This document shows, in pieces, positions 38,039 to 45,891 of a stretch of 45,891 nucleotides of DNA. The notes under the pieces were generated by a model. The model was given only the letters and a program-made list of their open reading frames with translations, was not told where the DNA came from and searched no databases. A program made the translations under genes and the position numbers. This DNA comes from JAWOFN01 sp046497505 [NCBI: bacterium] (lineage in GTDB: Bacteria; Blakebacterota; Blakebacteria; Blakebacterales): positions 1-45,891 of the forward strand of contig JAWOFN010000061.1 of the NCBI GenBank assembly GCA_046497505.1. Reading direction: 5' to 3'. Every line of letters begins with the position of its first letter. Within the stretch, counting starts at the first letter, position 1.

Positions 38039-39616
38039 ATGCCCGAACAAGGCGGCGCTTCCATCGTGGAACTGACCCTCCAGCCACAGACCCTCCGGGT
38101 ACTCCTGGAGGCACTCCCCCTCGGTATCGGTCTGCTCGACGAACAGGGCCGGATGGTCTACGCCAACCGGGCGTGGTACGAGCTGGTGGGACTCCACGGA
38201 CCGAGCCGCGGCTTCCCCGAGGGTGAGCCGATCTTCGCCCTCCCCCTCCTCCAGGACCATCCCCCGGCGGCCGACAAGCTGGAAGGTCTCCTGGACGGCA
38301 CCGAGCAGGTCATCCGGGTCCGCACCGGTGACGGGAAACACTCCGAGAACCGGCATTTCGTCATCAAGGGCCTGCCCCTGGCGGGCGCCGATCCCTCGGA
38401 ACACCTGCAAGCGGCCCTCCTGTTGGAAGAGAACAGCGAGGAGGAACGTCTCAGGAGAAACCTCGGTCAGGCCCAGCGCATGGAGAGCGTGGGCAGCCTG
38501 GCGAGCGCGGTCGCCCACGATTTCAACAACATCCTCACGGCCATCCTGGGCAGCGTACATCTCATGAAGCGGGAGGTGGATGAGGAGCATGCTTTCCGCG
38601 GCCCCCTGGACACCATCGAGCGGACCGCGCTGAGTGCGGGGAAGCTGGCCGAGCAGATGCTCTTCCTCTCCCGTGCCCGGACCAACCACGTGGAGGACCT
38701 GGACCTGAACGGGATCGTCCTGGAGGCCCGCAGCCTCCTGGAGAGGGTCCTCCGGTCGGACATCACCCTGGAACTCGACCTGGAGGAGGGGATCTGGAGT
38801 GTCCCGGCCGACCCCTCCCAGGTCCTGCACACCCTGGTCAACCTGTGCATCAACGCTCAGGAGGCCATGGAGGGGGATGGGACCATCACCGTGGCCACCC
38901 GCAACGTGGATCTCACCCGGGGCGTGCGGGAGAAGATGGGGCTGGGACCGGGGTACTACGTGCTCCTGACGGTGACGGACGAGGGAGCCGGGATCCCCCC
39001 GGAGATCTCCGAGCGGGTCTTCGACCCCTTCTTCACCACCAAAACGGAGGGTACCGGGCTGGGCCTCTCCACCGCCTACTCCTTCGCCGAGAAGCAGGGG
39101 GGGCGGGTGAGCCTCTACTCCGAGCCGGGGGAGGGGACGAGCATCCACGTCTACCTCCGGGCGCTCCCGGACCGGGCCAGGGAGTCGAAGCAGTCCGACG
39201 ATGAGGCTCCCGGCGATGCGGGAGGCACCGAGCAGATCCTCATCGTGGATGACGAGCCGCTCCTGCTGGACCTGGGCCGGGAGATCCTCTCCCTCCACGG
39301 CTATCGGGTCCTCACCGCCTCATCGGGGGAAGAGGCCCTGGAGGTCCACGAGGGCGCCTCGGGCCCGGTACCGCTGGCCATCCTGGACATGGCGATGCCC
39401 GGCATGAGCGGGCTGGAGACCATGCGGGCCCTCAGGAAGCGGGACCCTTCCCTCCGGATCATCATCTCCAGCGGCTTCCACCCCGCGGAGAAGGTGCGCA
39501 ACGTCCTGGGCGAGGAAGTGGACGCCTTCATCAACAAGCCGTACAACATCGAGCGCATGACCCGCGAGGTGCGCCGGATCCTCGACGCGTGGCACGAAGA
39601 GCGGGACACCGCCTGA
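38039..39616 (+). CDS. Hybrid histidine kinase (PAS, kinase, C-terminal receiver)
   Basis: A 525-residue cytoplasmic kinase without membrane helices. A PAS-like domain (about residues 20-130, with LPLGIGLLDEQGRMVYANRA), DHp with His160 (SAVAHDFNNILTAIL), and the ATPase domain (NLCINAQEAMEGDG, VTDEGAGIPPE, FDPFFTTK, GTGLGLST). The C-terminal receiver (about 400-515) has Asp450 in LAILDMAMPGMSG and Lys in FINKPYNIERM, all intact. The ATG at 38039 follows GGGAAGAGCTG. No separate regulator or output gene is adjacent, so its phosphorelay partner is elsewhere. Confidence 0.9.
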   Translation: MPEQGGASIVELTLQPQTLRVLLEALPLGIGLLDEQGRMVYANRAWYELVGLHGPSRGFPEGEPIFALPLLQDHPPAADKLEGLLDGTEQVIRVRTGDGKHSENRHFVIKGLPLAGADPSEHLQAALLLEENSEEERLRRNLGQAQRMESVGSLASAVAHDFNNILTAILGSVHLMKREVDEEHAFRGPLDTIERTALSAGKLAEQMLFLSRARTNHVEDLDLNGIVLEARSLLERVLRSDITLELDLEEGIWSVPADPSQVLHTLVNLCINAQEAMEGDGTITVATRNVDLTRGVREKMGLGPGYYVLLTVTDEGAGIPPEISERVFDPFFTTKTEGTGLGLSTAYSFAEKQGGRVSLYSEPGEGTSIHVYLRALPDRARESKQSDDEAPGDAGGTEQILIVDDEPLLLDLGREILSLHGYRVLTASSGEEALEVHEGASGPVPLAILDMAMPGMSGLETMRALRKRDPSLRIIISSGFHPAEKVRNVLGEEVDAFINKPYNIERMTREVRRILDAWHEERDTA

Positions 39617-39627
39617 AGCGCCGGGTG

Positions 39628-39656
39628 TTGTAACGCCTCCTCCCTTCTGATATCTC
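39628..39656 (+). promoter_or_regulatory. Probable promoter of deoC
   Basis: TTGTAA (39628-39633), a 17-bp spacer and TATCTC (39651-39656), within TCTGATATCTC. It nearly repeats the promoter found upstream of the adenosine-specific kinase. Confidence 0.5.
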
Positions 39657-39715
39657 TACGGTAACGGTCCCGAGGCCCCGGCCTCCGGCCATACCTTCAC
39701 AGAGGACGACACGCG

Positions 39716-40432
39716 GTGTCCCAGGAACCTCCCTCCCGATCCGGTCTCCGGCTCCCCGAACGCATCGACCACACCCTCCTCCGTCCCGAGGCGGACGAGG
39801 AGGAGGTCCTCATCCTCCTGGAAGAGGCCGGTGAATGGGGGTTCGCCGCCGCGGTCGTGCTCCCGCGCTGGGTGGGGCGGGCCGCCCGGGAACTGGAGGA
39901 CTCCTCCACCGCGGTGTGCACGGTGGTCGGGTTCCCCCTGGCACACGAGCTGCCCGCCACCCTCGAACGAGCGGCATCGGCGGCCTCCGCCTCCGGGGCG
40001 GAGGAGATCGACATGGTCATCTCCACCGGTGCCCTGCGCAGCGGTCTGGAGGCCGAGGCCCTCCTGGAGATCGAGACGGTGGTACGTGCCGCCCGGGCCG
40101 AGTACGGGGACGTCATCGTCAAAGTGATCATGGAGACCCATCTCCTGGACGACAGGGCCCTCAAGAAGGGGTGCGCCCTCGTGGAGGAGGCAGGAGCGGA
40201 CTTCGTGAAGACCACCACCGGCTTCACCGGCGGGGGAGCCACCCCCCGGGAGGTCCGGCGGCTCAAGGACCTGGTGGGGGAGAGGCTGGGCGTGAAGGCG
40301 TCCGCCGGCATCCGGAGCCTGGAAGAGGCCGAGGCCCTGGTGGAGGCGGGAGCGGACCGGCTGGGAACCTCCTCGGGGGTGGTCATCGCCCGGGAATGGG
40401 AAAAGAGGCGGATGCGTGATGCGGCCGTTTGA
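39716..40432 (+). CDS. deoC: Deoxyribose-phosphate aldolase
   Basis: A 238-residue class I aldolase that cleaves 2-deoxyribose 5-phosphate to glyceraldehyde 3-phosphate and acetaldehyde. RIDHTLLRPEAD opens the barrel, CTVVGFPLAHELP and EIDMVISTGAL follow, and the active-site lysines are in DFVKTTTGFTGGGAT and VKASAGIRSLEEAEALVEAG; the second is the Schiff-base lysine. Length is normal. The start is GTG 39716 with GAGGA about ten bases upstream. The stop overlaps the OYE homologue. Confidence 0.9.
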   Translation: MSQEPPSRSGLRLPERIDHTLLRPEADEEEVLILLEEAGEWGFAAAVVLPRWVGRAARELEDSSTAVCTVVGFPLAHELPATLERAASAASASGAEEIDMVISTGALRSGLEAEALLEIETVVRAARAEYGDVIVKVIMETHLLDDRALKKGCALVEEAGADFVKTTTGFTGGGATPREVRRLKDLVGERLGVKASAGIRSLEEAEALVEAGADRLGTSSGVVIAREWEKRRMRDAAV

Positions 40433-41606
40433 CTCCGTCAGCATCGGTGGGATGGAACTCTCCAACCGTCTCCTGCGGGCTGCATGCGGGGAACGCCGGG
40501 CCGATCGCGAGGGACGCCTGGGACACGAGATGCTCTCCTACGTCGACCGCCTCGCCCGGGGAGGGGCGGGGCTGGTCATCCTGGGACACGGCTACGTGCG
40601 CCGGGACGGCCGGCTGACCGACAACGAGACGGGGCTGGACCGGGACGACCTGGTGCCGCGGCTCCGGCTGGTGGCCCGTCAGATCCAGCGGGCCGGGAGC
40701 AGGGCCGCCATCCAGCTGAGCCACGGCGGCAGGCAGTGCCGCCCGGCGGTCATCGAGACCACACCCCTCTCCCCCTCACCCATCGAGGTGCGGAAGACGG
40801 GTGTGATGCCGCGGGCCCTGGAGCAGGAGGAGATCGAGGATCTGATCACGGCCTTCGGCGAGGGGGCCCGCCGCGCGAAGGAGGCGGAGTTCGACGCGGT
40901 GCAGATCCACGGGGCCCACGGGTACCTCATCAGCGAGTTCCTGAGCCCGGTGACCAACCGAAGAGACGACAGCTGGGGCGGGAGCCCCGAGAAACGGCGC
41001 CGGTTCCTGCTGGAGGTGATCCAGGCCGTACGGGCCGCGGTCGGGGCGGAATACCCTCTCCTCCTGAAGCTCAACCTCGACGACTGCGTGCCCGGGGGGA
41101 TCCCCCTGGAGGAGGCCGTGGATGCCGCCGTCGCCTCCGAAGAGGCCGGGGTTTCGGCCATCGAGGTCACCGGGGGGATGGTGGACTCGGAGAAGGGGGC
41201 GGCCCGGAAGGACATCCAGCCCGGCAGGCAGGAAGCCTACTTCCGCCCCCTCGCCCGGGCTCTGAAGGAGGAGGTCTCCATCCCCCGCATCCTGGTAGGG
41301 GGCCTGAAGTCGATCCAGGTCATCAGCGACGTGATCGAGAGCGGCGATGCGGACGCGGTGGCCCTGGGACGTCCCCTCATCAGGGAACCCCACCTGGTGC
41401 TGGACTGGCAGGACGGCCGTCAGGAGCCCGCAGAATGCGTATCATGCAACCGCTGTGCCCTCTATAAGGACCGCGTGCTGCGCTGCGAGAGCCTGATACT
41501 GGAGCAGGAACAGGAAGAGGAGGGGCTTCAAGGCCCGGGGGGAAGGGTGAGTGGGGGTTCCGGCGGGCCCGGAGGTCGGGCCCGGGACGGGGACCCCCTC
41601 TTCTGA
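40419..41606 (+). CDS. Old Yellow Enzyme family NADH:flavin oxidoreductase
   Basis: A 395-residue FMN-dependent TIM-barrel oxidoreductase. RAACGERRADREG, IQLSHGGRQ, VQIHGAHGYLISEFLSPVTN and RDDSWGGSPEKRRRF are canonical OYE motifs, and IGGLKS-type VGGLKSIQ with ALGRPLIREP near the end bind FMN phosphate. A Cys-rich segment follows (ECVSCNRCALYKDRVLRCES, about residues 340-359), reminiscent of the Fe-S ligands in 2,4-dienoyl-CoA reductase, but no second flavin domain is present; the tail is Gly-rich and low complexity. The start is ATG 40419 or GTG 40416, overlapping deoC by 14-17 nt. Confidence 0.88.
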   Translation: MRPFDSVSIGGMELSNRLLRAACGERRADREGRLGHEMLSYVDRLARGGAGLVILGHGYVRRDGRLTDNETGLDRDDLVPRLRLVARQIQRAGSRAAIQLSHGGRQCRPAVIETTPLSPSPIEVRKTGVMPRALEQEEIEDLITAFGEGARRAKEAEFDAVQIHGAHGYLISEFLSPVTNRRDDSWGGSPEKRRRFLLEVIQAVRAAVGAEYPLLLKLNLDDCVPGGIPLEEAVDAAVASEEAGVSAIEVTGGMVDSEKGAARKDIQPGRQEAYFRPLARALKEEVSIPRILVGGLKSIQVISDVIESGDADAVALGRPLIREPHLVLDWQDGRQEPAECVSCNRCALYKDRVLRCESLILEQEQEEEGLQGPGGRVSGGSGGPGGRARDGDPLF

Positions 41607-41657
41607 GCCGGGCTGCAGCGGCGGGATGCCGGTCCGGGTGTCGGCTGAGGTCACCTC

Positions 41658-43985
41658 TCAGTGGGGTGCGGGAGGCGGCAGGCTCCAGTCGCGGCGCCTG
41701 CCGACCTCGTGGACCGTGCACGTCTCGGTGGGCTGGTTCGTCTTCAGGAAGATCTCGGTGAACCGGTCCGGACAGGTGGGCAGGGCCAGGCGGTATTCCC
41801 ATGCGGAAGGGGTGGTGCTGGTCCTGCACAGTTCCCTCTCCACCACGCCCTCGGGCATCTTCCAGTCATCCTTCGGCAGATCCAGGTCGCGATAGGCCGC
41901 GGCCATGAACCTCGCCCAGACCGGCATGGCCATCACCGCTCCCGAAGGGAGGGGCACGCCGGTGGCGGCCCGCCCCCCCGGCAGTTCCATGCTCATGTGC
42001 TCGTCGAAACCGATCCACACCCCCGCCACCAGGTGAGGGGTGTAGCCGAGGAACCAGGCGTCGGTGAAGTCGTTCGTGGTCCCTGTCTTCCCCGCTGCGG
42101 GCAGATCGCCGGGGACCCCGTAGAGGGTCTTTGCCAGCTGTCCTGTGCCCCCTTCTTCCAGCGTACCCTTCATCAGGTCCACCATGAGGTAGGCCAGGGC
42201 GGGGTCGAGGGTGGGCCTGCGGCGCACCGGCCGGTTCTCCTGCAGCCGGCCCAGACGGTCATGGACCTCTTTGATGAACCGCGGTTCGGCCCGGTCCCCC
42301 AGGTTGGCGAAGGCGGAATAGGCGCTCACCATCTCGAGGAGGAAAACACTCCCTGACCCGATGGCCAGGGAGGGATAGGCGCGCAGGGGGGTGGTGATGC
42401 CGAACTGGCGGGCGTAGTCCACCAGCACCTGGGGGTTCATGCTCCCCCCGCTTCCGGTTCCCGAGCCCCGGCTGGCCCCCATGACCAGGCGGGCGGCCAC
42501 CAGGTTGATGGACTGTTTCAGGGCCTCCCTCAGTGTCAGGGCGTCCCCGAACTCCTCGTAGTAGTTGGTGGGGGTCCATCGGGAGCCGTCCGGCTGCGAG
42601 ATAGTGAAGGGCTGGTTCATGATCCGGCTTGCGGGTGTGTAGCCGTTGTCCAGGGCCGCGGTGTAGAGGAAGGGTTTGAAGGCCGAACCCGCCTGACGGA
42701 GGGCCTGGGTGGCCCGGTTCCACTTGCTCTCCTCGAAATCCCGGCCTCCGACAAGGGCCAGGACGTCCCCGGTACGGGGATCCATCACCACCATGGCCCC
42801 CTGCAGGCGGTACCGGGCCCGGAGGGTGTCGATGGCGGAGGTGTCCGGCTCGGTGCCCTCGGGGGTGTTCTCCAGGATCTCCTGGAGCCTCGGCTGGACG
42901 ACGAACTCCTCGTACTCCGCCTGTTTTTCGTCCAGCTGCTGGAAGAGATAGCGTTCGGCCAGGGCCTGGACCTCGATGTCCAGGGTGGTACGGATGTATC
43001 CGCCCTCCTTGTAGAGGAAGTCGTCCCCCCCCCACGGGACGTTCGCTACGTACCGACGGACGTGCTCAACGAAGTAGGGAGCGTCGGTCACCTCGGTGCT
43101 GTCCCTCTCCGCGAAGGTCACGGATCGCGCGCCGAGGGTGTCCACGGCCCCCTCTTCCAGGTAGCCGGCGTCCGCCATGTACTGCAGGACCCGGTTGCGG
43201 CGATCCCACGCCTTCAGGGGGTTCCTGTAGTAGTAATAGGGTCCCTGGAGGATCCCCACCAGGAAGGCGCTCTCCAGCAGGTCGAGCTCTTCGACATCCT
43301 TGCCGAAGTAGTTCTGGGCGGCCTGCTGGATCCCGTAGGCGCCGTTGGCGAAGTACATCTGGTTGAGGAACATCTGGAGGATCTCGTCCTTGGAGTAGTT
43401 GCGCTCCAGGGCGACAGCGGTGAGCTGTTCCTTCAGCTTCCGGGTGACGGTCTGTTCCCGTCCGATGTTCTCGAAGAGGTTGCGGGCGAGCTGCTGCGTG
43501 ATGGTGCTGGCACCGGAGATGATCTCCAGGTTGATGACGTTGGAGACCAGGGCGCCCGCGATGCGCTGCAGGTCGATCCCCCAGTGCTCGTAGAAGTCCC
43601 TGTCCTCGGTGGCGAGCAGGGCCTCACGGAGGTGCCGGGGCACCCGGTCGAGCTGCACGGCCTCACGCTGCTGGGTGAAGAACTCCTTCACCAGCCGGCC
43701 GTTGGTGTCGAAGAGCCGGGTGACGTGACGCTGTTCGATCCGGCTCAGCTCGGTGGGTGTGGGGAGGTCCCTCGAGAGCCAGTAGAGCCCCAGAGCACCC
43801 ATGATGCCCAGCAGGAGGCTGGCGGTGATGACCTTCAGCAGGAAGGAGCGTCCCCAGACCGAGGGGAGCCATCCCTTCAGGTTGTCGTAGCGGACGAAGC
43901 TCCACACCGACCGCGCCCAGCGGCCCAGGAGTTCGCCCGCGCTCTGTATCCATCTTGATGCCCGGTTGTCCACCATATCCCCCAT
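41658..43985 (-). CDS. Penicillin-binding protein 1A (bifunctional transglycosylase/transpeptidase)
   Basis: A 775-residue class A PBP that polymerises and cross-links peptidoglycan. An N-terminal helix (about residues 48-70) anchors it. GT51 motifs: the catalytic Glu in ATEDRDFYEHWGID, GASTITQQLARNLFEN, KLKEQLTAVALERNYSKDE and LNQMYFANGAYGIQ. Transpeptidase motifs: Ser-x-x-Lys in AGSAFKPFLY, Ser-x-Asn in SINLVAARL, Lys-Thr-Gly in AAGKTGTTNDFTDAW. I chose ATG 43985; the ATG at 43976 is also possible. It is convergent with the OYE gene and divergent from the hemerythrin gene. Confidence 0.92.
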   Translation of the reverse strand: MGDMVDNRASRWIQSAGELLGRWARSVWSFVRYDNLKGWLPSVWGRSFLLKVITASLLLGIMGALGLYWLSRDLPTPTELSRIEQRHVTRLFDTNGRLVKEFFTQQREAVQLDRVPRHLREALLATEDRDFYEHWGIDLQRIAGALVSNVINLEIISGASTITQQLARNLFENIGREQTVTRKLKEQLTAVALERNYSKDEILQMFLNQMYFANGAYGIQQAAQNYFGKDVEELDLLESAFLVGILQGPYYYYRNPLKAWDRRNRVLQYMADAGYLEEGAVDTLGARSVTFAERDSTEVTDAPYFVEHVRRYVANVPWGGDDFLYKEGGYIRTTLDIEVQALAERYLFQQLDEKQAEYEEFVVQPRLQEILENTPEGTEPDTSAIDTLRARYRLQGAMVVMDPRTGDVLALVGGRDFEESKWNRATQALRQAGSAFKPFLYTAALDNGYTPASRIMNQPFTISQPDGSRWTPTNYYEEFGDALTLREALKQSINLVAARLVMGASRGSGTGSGGSMNPQVLVDYARQFGITTPLRAYPSLAIGSGSVFLLEMVSAYSAFANLGDRAEPRFIKEVHDRLGRLQENRPVRRRPTLDPALAYLMVDLMKGTLEEGGTGQLAKTLYGVPGDLPAAGKTGTTNDFTDAWFLGYTPHLVAGVWIGFDEHMSMELPGGRAATGVPLPSGAVMAMPVWARFMAAAYRDLDLPKDDWKMPEGVVERELCRTSTTPSAWEYRLALPTCPDRFTEIFLKTNQPTETCTVHEVGRRRDWSLPPPAPH

Positions 43986-44031
43986 AATGGCCTTGACCGG
44001 CGACCCAGGCAAAGGTTCCCTGCCTCTTACC

Positions 44032-44562
44032 ATGAAAAGACACGAAGCACTCCACGATCTCTCGCGTGACCATTTCGAGGCACTCCTCCAGGCCCAGCAG
44101 ATCAAGCAGGCCGTAGAAGGGGGCGAGGAGGGTGAGACCGCAGAAGATGCGGCCCGCACCTTCCTGGGTTTCTGGGAGGGGGGCGGACGGATGCACTTCG
44201 TCGAGGAGGAGGAGATCCTCCTCTCCGTCTACTCCCGGCATGCCCCTCCCACCGAGAACGAGGACATCCGGACCATGCTGGACGACCATGCGTGGATCCG
44301 TGACCGCGTCAGGGACCTGAAAGAGCAGTTCGAGGCGGGGGAGGACGTGAGGGGGCTGCTGGCCCAGGTGGGTCAGCGCCTCCATGACCACGCCCGGCTC
44401 GAGGAGCGGGTGATCTTCGAGCACATGCAGGAACTCTTCACCGAGGACGAGCTCATCGAGGTGGCCGAGCGTTCCCGGGCCTTCCGGGAAGAGATGCGGG
44501 GGCCGCATGCCATCGGACCCGACCGGCCCGGTCTCGAGATCCCCTCGGAAGAGGACATCTGA
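44032..44562 (+). CDS. Hemerythrin HHE domain protein
   Basis: A 176-residue protein with four-helix-bundle HHE signatures: [13 protein letters not shown] near the start, [24 protein letters not shown] and [17 protein letters not shown]. These His and Glu residues can bind a di-iron centre, typically for oxygen or nitric oxide sensing or iron repair. The start is probably ATG 44032, where the homology begins; the ribosome site is poor, and an upstream ATG at 43966 would add 22 residues. It is divergent from PBP1A. Confidence 0.85.
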   Translation: MKRHEALHDLSRDHFEALLQAQQIKQAVEGGEEGETAEDAARTFLGFWEGGGRMHFVEEEEILLSVYSRHAPPTENEDIRTMLDDHAWIRDRVRDLKEQFEAGEDVRGLLAQVGQRLHDHARLEERVIFEHMQELFTEDELIEVAERSRAFREEMRGPHAIGPDRPGLEIPSEEDI

Positions 44563-44647
44563 GCGGCGGGGTCCTCCTCGCCCGGAAGCGGAACGTGCCG
44601 GCGGTACCCGCCGGACTCATCCAGTGACAGGGGAACAGAGACCACCC

Positions 44648-45859
44648 ATGCCATTCCCACCCGTGGACGAACAGCTGAAGACCCTCAGGCGCGGATGCGA
44701 GCACATCATCCCGGAGGAGGAGCTCAAGGCGAAGCTCGAGCGCTCCCGTGCGGCGGACGAACCGCTCATCGTGAAGGAGGGGTTCGACCCCACCGCTCCC
44801 GACCTGCACCTGGGCCATACGGTCTCGATCCGAAAGCTCAAGCAGTTCCAGGACCTGGGCCACACGGTGGTCTTCCTCATCGGGGACTTCACCGGTCTCA
44901 TCGGCGACCCATCCGGCCGGAACGAGCAGCGCAGGCGCATGACCCGGGAAGAAGTCGAGGCGAACGCCGAGACCTACAAAGAGCAGATCTTCAAGATCCT
45001 CGACCCCGAGGCCACCGTCATCGACTTCAACAGCCGGTGGAGCCTGCCTATGCAGGCCGAGGACGTGCTGGAACTGGCCAGCAAGTACACGGTGGCCCGA
45101 CTGCTGGAACGCGACGATTTCAGCAAACGGTACCGATCGGGGGAACCGATCAGCATCCTGGAATTCCTCTACCCCCTCTTCCAGGGCTACGACTCGGTGG
45201 TCCTGGAGGCGGACGTGGAGCTGGGCGGCACCGACCAGCTCTTCAACCTCCTGGTGGGCCGCGAGATCCAGCGGGAATACGGGCTGGAGCCCCAGGTGGT
45301 CATGACCCTCCCCCTGCTGGTGGGCACCGACGGCGCCGAGAAGATGAGCAAGAGCCTGGGCAACTACGTCGGCATCTTCGACCCGCCCGAGGAGATGTAC
45401 GGGAAGACGCTCTCCATCCCCGACGAGCAGATCCATCCCTGGTTCGAACTGCTCACCGACGTCTCCCAGGAGGGACTGGACGCCATCGAGGCCCAGCTCG
45501 TCGAGGGGGAGACCAATCCCAGGGACCTGAAGCGCCGCCTGGCCCGCCAGATCGTCACGCAGTACTACGACGAGGCCGCGGCCCGGGAGGCCGAGGCCCA
45601 CTTCGACCGGGTGATCGTGGCCAAGGACGCGCCCGAGGAGATGCCCGAGGTCGTCCTGGGAGGCCCCGCCTGGATCGTGGAGGTCATGGTCTCCAGCGGG
45701 CTGGCCTCCAGCAACTCCGAGGCCCGGCGTCTGATCCGGCAGGGTGCGGTGAGCCTGGACGGCGAGAAGATCCGGGACGAGACCCGGGAGGTGGCGCCCG
45801 CCGGAGACCAGGTCCTGAAGGTGGGCAAGCGCAGGTTCCTGCGCATCAAGAAGGGGTGA
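44648..45859 (+). CDS. tyrS: Tyrosyl-tRNA synthetase
   Basis: A 403-residue class I aminoacyl-tRNA synthetase. The HIGH motif is PDLHLGHT, the KMSKS motif is [14 protein letters not shown], and tyrosine-pocket segments [16 protein letters not shown] and [16 protein letters not shown] are intact. A C-terminal S4 RNA-binding domain (about residues 340-400, [21 protein letters not shown]) is present. Length is normal for the bacterial TyrZ-like type. ATG 44648 lies after ACAGAGACCACCC. A hairpin follows directly. Confidence 0.95.
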   Translation: MPFPPVDEQLKTLRRGCEHIIPEEELKAKLERSRAADEPLIVKEGFDPTAPDLHLGHTVSIRKLKQFQDLGHTVVFLIGDFTGLIGDPSGRNEQRRRMTREEVEANAETYKEQIFKILDPEATVIDFNSRWSLPMQAEDVLELASKYTVARLLERDDFSKRYRSGEPISILEFLYPLFQGYDSVVLEADVELGGTDQLFNLLVGREIQREYGLEPQVVMTLPLLVGTDGAEKMSKSLGNYVGIFDPPEEMYGKTLSIPDEQIHPWFELLTDVSQEGLDAIEAQLVEGETNPRDLKRRLARQIVTQYYDEAAAREAEAHFDRVIVAKDAPEEMPEVVLGGPAWIVEVMVSSGLASSNSEARRLIRQGAVSLDGEKIRDETREVAPAGDQVLKVGKRRFLRIKKG

Positions 45860-45866
45860 GGCCGCT

Positions 45867-45884
45867 TCCGGGTCTCGTCCCGGA
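45867..45884 (+). terminator. Probable terminator after tyrS
   Basis: TCCGGG (45867-45872) pairs with CCCGGA (45879-45884) across a six-base loop, followed by TCTTCTC to the window end. The stem is short and the T-run imperfect. Confidence 0.5.
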
Positions 45885-45891
45885 TCTTCTC

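Noticed and set aside
1-45891. CRISPR arrays, insertion sequences, phage genes or integration sites
   Set aside because: No regularly spaced repeats, transposase or integrase genes or terminal inverted repeats were found; the tRNA-Leu gene has no partial duplicate nearby.

Overview
The window is a high-G+C (about two thirds by eye), gene-dense bacterial chromosome segment of some 38 protein genes and one tRNA. Genes for Mla-type lipid transport, a predicted outer-membrane barrel and lipoproteins point to a diderm. The mix of GldA/F/G-like ABC export genes, a DUF4340 protein, an adenosine-specific kinase, a CHASE2 cyclase with FecR, and an MGDG-synthase-like glycosyltransferase would suit a Gemmatimonadota/FCB-type or related deep diderm lineage. 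That placement is inference; the window holds no rRNA or other decisive marker. No insertion sequence, prophage or CRISPR array was seen.

Layout. 1-4033: a GldA-GldF-GldG-DUF4340 export operon, cut at its 5' end. 4067-6381: a SAM methyltransferase, a headless SpoU/TrmH methyltransferase remnant and a convergent diacylglycerol glycosyltransferase. 6522-12106: a TetR-controlled YbhGFSR-type efflux operon with a clear palindromic operator. 12119-15452: a small membrane protein, adenosine-specific kinase, class V aminotransferase and SDR reductase. 15495-17546: a triple-GAF diguanylate cyclase. 17731-20281: an MlaE-MlaF-MlaD operon whose MlaF-like protein has lost every ATPase motif. 20336-29134: a TIM-barrel isomerase, an MscS channel with a cyclic-nucleotide-binding domain, two secreted proteins (one FecR), an outer-membrane protein and a CHASE2 adenylate cyclase. 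29194-37662: the most unusual block (below). 37854-45891: tRNA-Leu(CAA), a hybrid histidine kinase, deoC, an Old Yellow Enzyme homologue, PBP1A, a hemerythrin-like protein and tyrS.

The block from 29194 to 37662 looks like one regulatory system. A lone peptide/nickel-type substrate-binding lipoprotein overlaps (ATGA) a histidine kinase gene, which is followed by an NtrC-type sigma-54 response regulator; no transporter permease accompanies them. Two near-consensus sigma-54 promoters (15 of 16 positions) lie in the same block. One is upstream of a B12-binding radical SAM gene followed by a 33-codon hydrophobic ORF with an ideal Shine-Dalgarno and a terminator. The other is upstream of a receiver-like protein whose phospho-acceptor Asp is Asn, followed by a 78-codon ORF. 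Copies of one inverted repeat, TGTGCACGA-N4-TCGTGCACA, lie 98, 155 and 247 bp upstream of these promoters, as enhancer sites for a sigma-54 activator would. The working model is a binding-protein-sensed two-component circuit controlling a radical-SAM/small-peptide pair and a pseudo-receiver pair. Motifs and positions are read from the sequence; the functional link is inferred.

Recurring sigma-70-like promoters (TTGnnn or TGGCCA, 17-18 bp, then TATACT, TATATT or TATCTC) appear before several transcription units, and two lie so close to the start codon that leaderless mRNAs are likely.
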